Shown piece after piece: positions 35,201 to 47,200 of a stretch of 64,000 nucleotides of DNA (position 1 is the first letter of the stretch; each line of letters begins with the position of its first letter). The stretch is from Haliclystus octoradiatus (Eukaryota > Cnidaria > Staurozoa > Stauromedusae > Haliclystidae). The notes below the pieces were generated by a model that had not been told where the DNA came from, searched no databases, and saw nothing but the letters and a program-made list of their open reading frames with translations. Made by a program: the position numbers and the translations under genes. Where the stretch lies: contig OU744449.1 in assembly GCA_916610825.1 (NCBI GenBank), positions 14,246,952-14,310,951 of the forward strand, read 5' to 3'.

Positions 35201-38200
35201 ACAGTATAGTTGCTACTACAGTACTATAGCCTATAATCTATTTCAATCTTTCTATCTGTAGAGTTTTTACAGACCTACCAGCATCTTTCAAAGGTATCTT
35301 TTGAAGATTTATATATTTTTTAAATTGTAAATGTCACATAATATTTGATTCAAATGCTTTACTTGTATAACTGCATAACATGGCAGTGTTATATTTCTGT
35401 TTCTAAAGGTCTAAGTGATATTCCTATGGTTTGTTTGGAAATTAGTGTGTTTTTGCTTTCGTTCACCTTTAAGACATAGTAACAAATTGATACAAGTCCC
35501 AACCGTTTCTTTTGTAGCTAACAACTAAGTTTGTAAAACATTCAATTTTTATGTTATGATTAATTTCTAGCTAGCTTAAATTTGTTTGCTGATTTTGGAA
35601 ATTGAATTTTGATATATCTTTCCTAATACATAAATACAATCTTTCTATATAGTTTGTTATAGCTCACCAATCACTTTGCCCTTTATCTGTGTATTCATAT
35701 GTTTGTCTTTCAGAAATGATGTTCGGGCTACCAACAAAGGCTCTCCATCAACCCCATGTGACAGAAATAACAATTTATGAAAAGCACATTAAATTTGTTG
35801 CTTCTGTTTTTCTCAAAACGCCAAAAGGGTAAGGCTACAGATGTTGCTCTCCTTTCTACAACACAGCTCTAATACTGCACTTGGATATATCGTGATGGAT
35901 ATATCAATTATGCATGAATCATTATTTGAGTTACCTTCGATGCATTGCTTTTATAGACTTTTGTAGCTACAGTAATTCAAATGAACCGTCTTAATTGACT
36001 TCTTGAATTCCTGGAGCTGCTGTTGTTGCTGTTTAATATTTTTCTGTGGGTAATAAATTAAAGTTGGATGAAGTAGATTTTGTACATTTATTAGATTTTA
36101 AGTTTATTCCTTAGGTTTCAACGTAAATTGAAGGAACTTACGCAATCAAGTGGCAATGTATTTGTCACTGAAAAAAAGGGAGCAGCTTACAAGATAACTT
36201 ATGAGGTACGTTTTTCAAATATCGCCCAGATCATTCATGTATATATCAAATTTAGCTTTTTAATCAATAAAGCAGATTACTAATGCTTTTTTGTACCTCT
36301 CTGCTATTTGCAATGATTGCTCTACTAATGATATATAGTTTATTACCATACATCTTTAGAATTGATTAGATTGTTTCAATGAAATATTAGTAGTATATCT
36401 ATGTTGAATCAATAACAAATGCAAAATGCCAAAGGTGTAGTTTTCCTTGTTAACAGTTTTGTTTTTGTACTATAAGTATATGCTTTCATTGTAACATTTG
36501 CTACATCTATCTATGTCGTCATCAATGAATCATTACAAGCTCAACAACAACAAGTGGCTTAATTAAGCTAGAGCAAATTTAGAAGAATGGTTATTTTTCT
36601 GATATGTGTTTAGACTCTTTTGTTATTAAGATCATATCCTTGTTATGTTTATAATATGTTCCAATATCTAATTCTTTTCACACAGCGTTTTGAAGATCTT
36701 GGAGCAATTGAATTTTTGCCTCTCATCCTGACATATCTTATTGTATTCCTCTATCTTTTATTCTCATTAGGTGAGTACTAATTATATTCACTTCCATCAT
36801 GGAAAATAATGCTGAGTGTTATCATCAGCATACCCACTTGTGTGTTTTATGGTGTAGAAGTTGCTTAGATTCTGGCCATCAGGACTAGAGCTAGTTGGTG
36901 GTGAAGCTTTTGCTGAGGGTGGTTTCAGGTCTGCCTATGTTCAGTTGGACTCACAAATCACTATTACTACCTCCCACCAACCAAGCGCCTAAGGCGTAGT
37001 ATATCAAGATTCTACAGAGTTTAGGAATTTAATGTTGTGTTAAGTAGTGATTTGATGCATTGTCAGAGCCATTGGTAGAACCTGTTAAATTGCTGCTTTC
37101 TACTGTATATAATTTTTCAAGCAAATGGTTGATTGCTGGTTGGTCCAAACATTCAGTATCTTTCATATACTCATGAGTCATTACTCAACTCAATGGTCAA
37201 CAAGTAACTATTTCACAACAGAGTCGTCTGTTCTATAAAGTCTAATAATTTGCAGTATGTCTCTCTGTAAGTACTGTCTATCCTTCGTAATTGAAATCTA
37301 TTATTTTGTTGTAATATTTCAGCAAAAGTCAAAACCTTACGATCCAGATGGGGATTGGCATTTTCAGCGATTATGACTCTGATTCTCTCTCTTGGCATGA
37401 CTGTTGGAATTTGTGCATCAATGGATCTGATACCTGTCACAATTAGCATTACGTAAGATTCCTGATTTATTTTATTTGATAAAGCTCCAATTATTTGAAC
37501 TCTGAGCAGTTGATGCGAAACAAGCTTGTTCATAGATGAACCAGTATCAGCTGATGTGATGACTCGTGTAGGCATCCTAGCTAAACCTTATGGCTGGTCA
37601 CCTTGCTTTAATTTATACAGTTGCTTATGACTTAAACATAAATTTCCAATGCCAAATGCCAATTTTACTCTTGTGAAAACTTTATACAACTGTAACAAGT
37701 CACATGTAAGATATCTCGTTGATAAAATATTGATGACCCTGATGGTGTATTTCGAAAAGATTGTGACCCCAATGTATATTCAATGTATTGTTATGGAACA
37801 CCAACATGGCCGATGTAAAAGAGCCCTACACTGTGATGAACTCATCATGAACTTTGTGGACTTCAGGGGCTGGCTTTTTTGTGGGGTATTCTACTAACAC
37901 AACAACACAATTGTGACACTTTTTTTTGTTTTGTTTCAGTGAGATATTTCCGTATGTTGTTATTGTTCTTGGCATTGAAAATGTTTTGAAAATCACACAC
38001 TCTGTGATGATGACTGGTGAACAATTCCCAATTCCAGATAGAATAGCTTATGGTAAATTCAAATTATACTACTCATTTCATACATTTTGTACATTTCATT
38101 TTGATCTTTTTATGCCTCTATAAAGTTTTCTTTCACTGTGATCACCCCCAAACTGACAGATAACAACAAAGCTCTATTTGTAGATTTTATCCTACTTCTC

Positions 38201-41200
38201 TATCGCCTTTTCAGGGATAAGACTTCAGTTTTGAAATGTCCAAATATTCAAATATACCGTTCTTAAAATAATCTAGATCCATTAAATTTGAATCATGTTA
38301 GTTGAGTATAAATTCAACACATAATTCTTTTATAATTTTCCCACGCTCAGTTTCAGGCAAAATGTTTTTCCTTCCAGCATCCTAGAGCATTTTCTATTTG
38401 TTTCTGTATTTTTTATTGAGGTTTAGTTATTTTAATTTTTCAAGTGTCAATTTTCTTCATAATGCTCTTTGGCCTTCTAAAATCTAGGATTGCGGAATTC
38501 CTAAATCTGCTGGACCCTTTTCCCGTGGATACTTATATGAGCTAACATTTGAGTAAATAATTATTTGTATATTGTATCTACAAATTCAATAGTATTATGC
38601 CTTTCGCACAGTTATATTATTGTCATCTTCCCTCCATACAATTAGGTCTTAGAAGAGAGTCAGCAATGATGGTTCAAAATCTCTGCTTTATGCTGGTCAT
38701 CCTTAGTTGTGGATTGGTGACAAACATTCCAGCTATCAAGGTAATTGTTCTTATTCTTGAAGAACATTAGGAATCTGTTAAAGATATACAATTGATCCAT
38801 ATCGAAATGTTTGATTCTTTGGTTTACTGTAACATTTTTCATTGAAACTGCGTCTTCAGCGGCCGTACCAATTTATGAGCATGCTATGAATTTTCGCTAA
38901 AAATGAGGCTCATGAATTCCTAATTTCTAGTTGCTACAAGAGATTGTTCTTCCACGCTTTTCTCTGACAATGTTCCCGCGCAAGGTTGATGGATCGCCGC
39001 TACATCCCATCAACGGACCATTTTGCGCTGAGTAAAGAATGTTAGTAACATATCAATAACATGATAAACTATATTCATCAGAAAATTATTTTGTTGGCTT
39101 ACTAGATGAGGTCTCAGTGGTAGCTTCCTTGATTTCTATATGAGGTGTGAGGCTAAACCTCCTTGCTTGTTGATAGCCTCACTTGAAGTTTAAGTTATTG
39201 ATCTTAATTTTGTATATTATACAATTTAGTCATAATTAGAAGTTAGTTAAATATATTTATATTTATTTTGCATACCTCTTGTAACTTGCATCATGTTTAT
39301 CTCCAAATTTTTGAGAACAAAGGGAATTCCAATAATTAGTCATTGTCATCTTTTGTGGCTTGCATGATTCAATCACTGAATGCATCTGGAAGGCTATTAT
39401 TGCCCCATGAAGATTGCATTAAATGCATCTTTTAACTACCGGTAGTTGAAAGTAGCCATCTGAGCCATGATTATCAAATTATGATTATTTCTCGAGTTGA
39501 ACAGCTTTGCGCAATGAAGCATATTAGCCAAGGCAATCAACAAGGATCACGGAGTTAACAAAAACTTAAATTTACGTACATCTAATTATTGTTAATGTTG
39601 CTTTTATCAAATCAGGAATTCAGTGCTTTTGTTGCTGTTGGTTTGGTGTGTAACTTCTTCCTTCAGCTTGTGTTTTATACACCAATTCTTTATGTTGATA
39701 TCAAGCGTGCTGGGGTAAGACAAATCTTCATGACAATGCACAGATGAAAAAATTCTTGCTTTAAAATTATCAATAGTGAAGGAGTGGCTGTGAAAATTAA
39801 AGCCTTGTAATTGCACAGAATGCAGTGTGATAAAAACACGAGAAAGGCATCAGAAACTCGCCAGCCATTGCAGCAAACCATGTTTTTCTTTTGAGTTTTC
39901 TCACAGCCTCATGACTGCATTTGCTATACTTCATAAACCCTATTCATTACTGATTTTATTACAGAATACTAGCGGTAACCAAATTAGTGAGTTTACAAAC
40001 ACATCTAGAGTATCATTAAGATGCCCAATTATTCTTCCCAGCTCCTTTCAAAGCAATAATTCATAGATTATCCATAGCTGTGTTCGAATCGACTCATAGT
40101 TCATTTCTCAAGAACACATTCCAATTCCAAAATCAATGTTCACCATTGTTTTGTTGTTTATTGGGCCTCAACATTACCCCTGCGGAAGAATTTCATGAGT
40201 TCATGGATGTTAAATTGCCCAAAAGTTCATGAACCCACAAAAAAGTGTTCATGAACTGTCCGTGAAGTTCATGAATTGTTCATGAACTGTTCATGAAATT
40301 GAGACTCGTTATTTTTGGCATGCCTAAACTATGGTAATCCTGAAGTGTTCATGTAAACAGCGCAAAGTCAACACATAATGTATAGTTTATCAAAACAATC
40401 ATGCTATTATGCATCAATCCAATGGTTTCTTTTTACTTACAATTGTTATTATTTTTCTCGCTATATTAATAAAAATAAAATTGTATTTGCTGCACTTTTG
40501 CAACTACGGTCGACGCTGGAGATTGAAAATAGTTTGTCTCGAATCCGGAACGTCAGCAGCTTACACTTTCGATGTACGCATCTTCTAGAAAACAAAATTA
40601 ACTGCCATTATTTACCAAGTCACTTTAGTACATGTTGAGGCTCATTCCTCTCATCTTGTTATAATTATTGTTTCTAACAAACTGATAATAGTAGCTTACC
40701 AATCACAACTAAGAACACATTCAAATCATAACGTATTCTACAAACATAGCTAATACTCTAATTTCACATGATCTGTCAACTTTTGAATATATAAAAGAAT
40801 TGTACAATTATGAGTGAACATATGCATCATTCAATGCATTACGCAAGACAGGCAATTCTCAAGTGCTGTATAATCCTGTTTCTGAAAAATAATTACTCAG
40901 TTTTGCTATTCGTAAATGTTTTCATTTTAGCTCCTCCCTTTGCATGTCAGCATCCAAGACTCATTAAGAATCTCATTCAATCTTATACCATCACCAAACC
41001 ATACACAGAGAGGTACTATACCACATGCAGCTTTATTATCTTTCATATAAATATATAGAAAATATAATTTATTCTTGTAATAATACTACAATCTGCTTTG
41101 TTCGCTTCTTCACTCAGTAGGTGACAGTACACTTCCAGCAACACCTACATTAGCACCTCCTACCCCTTTGCCGAGTGCTGCTCCACCACCATCTGACAAG

Positions 41201-44200
41201 GCTGAATTCTCATTTTTCTATTGGTGGGAACGCCTCAGAATAGTTCAAAGACTCTTTATGGTAAGTGTAACTGCAGCTATATCAGCAGAGGTAGAAAATG
41301 TTTGGACAACTGGAATCGGCAGTTGCAGGCACAATTATTGAATAGCAGAATTCCTGCAGGTTCATTTTTCTAAAATCATGTATTAAAAAGGTAAGTTTGA
41401 ATTGCTTTCCGGTAACATATTCAGGCACTTTCAAGGCAAAATGATATGGTCGCGCTGGCACTGAAAGGAGGATTAGCTCAAATGGCAGAGCAACCAAACT
41501 TCAGACCGGATCAGATCTGATCGACTGTGGTTCAAATCCCCCTAAGGTCAACTCAGTCTTGACTTTATCTAAAACATCAAATGGCAGATGACAAATCTGA
41601 AGATGGCGGATGGAATAGTCCAGAGGGAATTTCATTTTGAGTAGCTGCGGCGCATCGTTGTACATTGACAATGCAGACCTGTGTGCCGTAAAATCTGCCA
41701 TGGAATAGTATCGCGGCTGAGGTCAGTAAAGAGCGTTTAAAATCATTGCTCTTTGAGAAAAGAGCCACTCCTCTAGAAATAGAGGAGTGGTACGGGTGCC
41801 TCCGGTAGGGTGACACCGTCTACTTGGGCACTGAAGTTTTTTTTCGACCTCTGTTTATCAAATAGAAATCAGCTAATTTGTCAGAGTATATTCATTTTCC
41901 CTATCTAATTATCTGAAGATGGAGCTGTATTATCAGTAGATACTATTTACATTTAAGTCTACTTTGTTTTACTATTTTAGGTTGGCTTTGTCATTTATTT
42001 ATCATATTCTGTTTACTTCACATTCTACGTCCCCAATTCAGATGTCCCTAGTTCACAGCGCTCGTCCCCTTTGCAGCCTATTGGTCCAGTGCAAAATCAT
42101 CAACAACACCAACCATCACATCTCAAATGCTTAAGTGACTATGAGGCTAGAACGGAATCATTTGATTTTCCATGGCAGTTTTCGTGTTCACAGATCTTCC
42201 CAGAAATATTAACATTCTATCAGATGCATCTTCATGAAAGGTATTATCACTCTCTCCAATGTTTTTGAGTCTGCACAGTTAGGCTACACATTTAGTGGAT
42301 TATTCAATTGTTGCTTCTACTATGTGTGATTTCTAATTTGCCTCATTTATCAAATATGTTTAAACTTATAAATGAATCCAATTTCAATGTTTTTTGTTTG
42401 TCAGAATCATACATCAGCCCCTGCCAGTACAATACACAGACATAAGAATTTTCAGACTTTTAGCGGATTTTAGAGATTTTACATTTTGAACTCTTGTTAT
42501 TTCATTTTTCCCATTGAATCCATTACAAATGATCTAGATATTCAACATTTCAGACTATTTTTGAAATTTTAATTCTCATGTCTGACGATGGTACTTTCTT
42601 TCATAATTGTATATATGGTCCTTAAAACAGCAAACATGCACCACACCCACCTATGTGAAAACAGTTGATGAATGTTAAACGGTCCAGTTTTTTTATTAAA
42701 AGGTTTATCTCAAAAACTGGCCACTTAAGCTCATTGACTTTATATTAACCATACATGAACAGTTATGAACTTAGTAAATAGTTAACTGAACCTCTTAGCA
42801 TATAATGATTGGAATGGTATTAGATCCAATTTCTTCACATGCACGTAATATTGTGATCATTTTTAAACTATGAATAAGAACAGAACATTTCAATAGTCGG
42901 TCCTCTTGAAACTTGTTTAAAAAGCTGAACATCACCTGTTGCGATGTCTCATGATTTTTGGAAACACAAGAGCGATGAACTGATGAATTGTATCTTGTTC
43001 TTCAAGTTTAAATTAGATTTGATTGTTTCTACATTATAAATCAAATATGAACATGCATTCTAAAATATGACGTAATGATCTGGCGTTGATATAATCTTTA
43101 AAATTGCTATGACATTCATACTTATCACAATATATAATATAATATTTTAATATGCTGCGTTCATGATTCTCTTGCGTTGTCCTTGTGTCTCATATGGTTG
43201 CTCAAAATTTCATTAACTAATATTGCACAGAATTTATTTAATGTTTTCTGTAATTTCCTTGATGTTGATATTTTTAGATCTTTGGTTGTGCTTCCTTTAT
43301 CTGTTCTACATTTTAACCTTGGATTGGATGATCTTATTCTACCAATTCATGATAGAGATACATTCTGGCAAGCTAATAGCTCTTTTCTAGTTGCCTGTAT
43401 GGCTGTTCTGATATTTGTTGTGCCTTGTCTTTATGCTTTGGTTTTGGTGCGTACAGCTCACCAGCCGTGTGTCATAGAACCAGAAGTTGATGCGTTTATC
43501 TGGAAGGGTCATGAATATCAGGTAGAATGGATTGTCACCGATGGTGTTTACATTGCCAGTCTATGCCTTGGTGGCTACATTAGAATATGGGACAGCTTGA
43601 CTGACAATTGCAAAGCTGTCATTGATCGTAGGTGAGTACCTGTATTATCATTTCATGTAAATTCATCATCATCATCATCATTTATTCAGAACCTGATAAG
43701 TTTTACAATAATTTTTTTTGCATGACTGATTAACCTAATAAAGTAAATAATTTACATAAAATAGCAGATTACAATAACAAATATTATAATATAGATACAA
43801 ATTTAATCAAATATAAACTCAACAATTGAGATGCAGTAATTATATTTGCATGTAAATTCTTCTCAAGTCTAGCTTTTAAGTGTAATGGTTAGCGTATATA
43901 TTAGTTTTGTAACATGTAGCGATTGAATCCTTCGTTAACCCCAAATATGGAGATTGTGTCAAGATAACGCAATGCAACCGTCATTGTAGTAATTATCATT
44001 ATCAAATGAACAGAAAAATGCAAAAGTCATTCAAGCATATTATTTATTAAACTTATTGAGCATTGATTCAAGTTTATTGGAAAAGACATTAGAATTTTTG
44101 ATTGTTCAAAAACAAAATTAAAAATAATCTTCAGCAGCTACCAGATCCAGTAGCAGTACAAACATTCCTCCAGCTAAAAGGTATATATTTTGATTGTATA

Positions 44201-47200
44201 AAGCTAAAAGGTATACCTAGGGTAGGCCTACATGTACCCTATGTACTGTTATGTGTCTGATATATTTATCTAAACAGAGCGTCATCTGCTCTTTCATTGC
44301 CGGAATCGGAACAAGACATTCCTCGACTGAGGTTGTCATCAAGTACAAAAGACTTACTACGCGATAGAGGAGCTGCTCAAGTATGGTGCATGGATGCCTT
44401 TAGTGGCCTGTTAGGTCTTGGTTGTGCAAACGGTACAGTTGAGGTAAGTTGATTCAATCGTCCTTATTTTATTTTGTGTCTTTGTACTATGTTTGGTGTG
44501 CTTGTACAACGGAAGAAAATATATCTACTATTAGCTGTAGCCTGTTGCATCAAGGATTGCAGCTTCAAGGCCCAATTTGCAATTCAATAGGATGGGCTTT
44601 CATGATGAAGTGTACCCCACCAAGAAGTCCAGACCACTGATCTGTATAAAAGACTGGATAGAGCGTTGCAGTAGACTAAAGTGATTCTTCCATGGCAGCT
44701 GTTTCAGTACCCACAAAATGCTCAATTAGGTCGAAATGTTCGATTTGTTGTTCATGGCGGCCATTTTCAGTATGCGCAAAATGTTTCATTAAATCAAAAT
44801 GTTCGATTTGTTCTTGACTTTTGTAATTAAACGTCCGCCATTATATTTTATATTTGAGTAAGAACAGATTGTCAGATGTCATGGCTTCAAAATTTGTCAT
44901 GATTCTTAATGGATATTGTTTAAAAGCTTTTTAGAGCCTTAATTCGTCTTTTTTTGTCATCTAGATCTATTCACTCAGCAGGGAATGTTTGATTGCACGG
45001 CAAGATGCACCATCTCTTGGTGTCATCTGCTTGACATTTCTGTCTAGGTGAGTTGCCAGCAATGACTGAATATATAATATGGATATGGCTTTTAATTTCT
45101 ACCTATAATAATTGTAATATTACTACAGAGGGCGAGCAATTTCATCTTTCCTTGATGATTTGATGACCTAATCCTTCACTGTAGTATATGAATTATGCAT
45201 GAGTAATTTGAGTTATTAAACCACTGATTGATGTAGCCATCATTCCACTGCTACTAAGGCTTTACTTACCCTGATTGGATTTGACCACCCATCCTTTTTG
45301 ACATTACATCGGTTGTATCTAATGTATTGTATTCTATCAACTCTTTCTTGTTGATTTTAAGGAAAACTATTGCAGCTGCACACCTTGACGGATCTATTGA
45401 TTTTATCTCCATTAACTGGCATAAGAAACAACGGTCTTCAGGGTCACTGCCAGGAGAAAGGTACGCCGATACATTGTACGAAGGTGATGATAGATCCAAT
45501 CAGCAATGCCAATACACTAATGTTGCTGCTTTTCGAGAGGCTATTCATGGCATGGTTACGGTTGCTGGGCGTGTCATTGCTGTTGGTGACAATAGAATCA
45601 TAAAGGTATGATCTCAAGTATATCTTTTCAAAGCCTACTAACAGTAATAGTATGCGTCTCTCTGATAGTGGTTACTGGTTATTTATTTGTAGGTGTTTGA
45701 AGGTCGTGATGCTGTCTGTCTGAAGAGTATCCGTCTTCGATCAGGAGATATCAATGTTATAAGCATAAAAGAGGTATAGATTAAATTGATATCATTGTGA
45801 CCACCATTCTATTTCTCAAGTTTTGAATTAATCTAAGGTATTCTGCCACTTGTTAAAGTGTGTGGGTGGGAATCTGCTTTCTTTTTACTTTGTTAGATCT
45901 CATTTTCACATCTTTACACTCATTTGTTTTGATCAGAATGACTTTTGTGTGTGTGCTATGAGCACATTTTTCAGTAACAAAGATTGTCAGACTGAAATGC
46001 CAGTGTCTCTCAGCCAGCCCATGTGAATAAATAGCAAGCTAAACCGATAAAGACGTGCAAAATTATTGAGATACATTCATGTAGTAGATTACTTGTCTCA
46101 AGAAATCATTTTATGACCCAATCATATGAATAGTAAGTTTCTATCTTATGTTTTAGCCTTCAAATCCTGTTATTCTTTGTGGCACAACAGAAGGTGTTAT
46201 TCATAAATTTGACGTCATTCAGGGCCAATTCTGTGGTGATATTACAGGCTTATCTGGTGCTGTAATATCAATTAAAACAAATCACTTGTATACATGCGCA
46301 TTATCGTCTTTGAATATTGTCATGGTGTGGGCCAATGGAAGTCAAGAAGTCATCCTTTCTCGAACTGTGAGTTTCAATGATGATATGATGTATGTCAATA
46401 GAAAGGCACAAGCAAACATAATGAGTGTTTGACAACACCACTGGTAACCCTTAGCTATACTTATGAGAGTGTGTGCTACCTGCATGTATTTTAACTTTTT
46501 AAAATGCACATGGCACACACACACAAAATTAACACTGATTCAGATAGTAGGTGAAGCTAAATGATGAAGAATGGTGAAAAGGATGTTTAAATTTGGATTT
46601 TGATATTTAATGTTGAATATAACCTATGTTTGATCAGTCACTTTTTCCAAACTTGGAACGATAGTCGGAATTACAAGAGGGCTTACTATATGAAAAAGTG
46701 CAATTCAAAACTTTAAAATATTGTATCTCTTTTTACGAGTCAAAAGGTTGTAACTTCCAAGTCAGCTATGCCCATACCTCTTGGACACCTCTAAATTGTG
46801 CAGATGAATCATATCCTATCCTACGAGAATGCTATTGTACATACATCACTTCAATCTATTTGAGCATTGCTGCAGTAGCACAGTAGATCATATAGTGATG
46901 CCCTATCAGCAGTAACCCTTACAACTCTTTCTAAGGGTGTGGCTCTTTTTCTACTCATAACAATAATCGTTAATGCATAAGTTGAGCTTAGGCAGATCAA
47001 TTTCAATAGGCTTCCGGCACATAGTTCTTGATTGCCAAGGAGCATTGATACAATAAAGCTCTACTTCTACAATTCCATCTGAACCATTAAATCTTCTGTC
47101 AGTGAATGGAACTCAGTTGATTTCAGATAAAATCAATCTGGATTGAACCTGAGACGATTAAACTACATATCATCATATAAGGAGTCCATATTTTGAGTTA

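Noticed and set aside
37213-37575. 120-residue minus-strand frame over SCAP exon 37323-37452
   Set aside because: Antisense shadow of a well supported SCAP exon.
39964-40008. Possible extra SCAP exon (NTSGNQISEFTNTSR) after 39714
   Set aside because: Borders and phase are possible but there is no similarity to SCAP; not enough support.
40810-41058. Alternative frame over SCAP exon 40931-41012 reading HPRLIKNLIQSYTITKPY
   Set aside because: It looks slightly SCAP-like but does not fit the phases of the flanking exons, whereas the other frame fits both sides.
41466-41545. A functional tRNA gene
   Set aside because: A and B boxes are present but no acceptor stem or anticodon arm folds properly, and the sequence continues into a repeated body; it is a SINE head.
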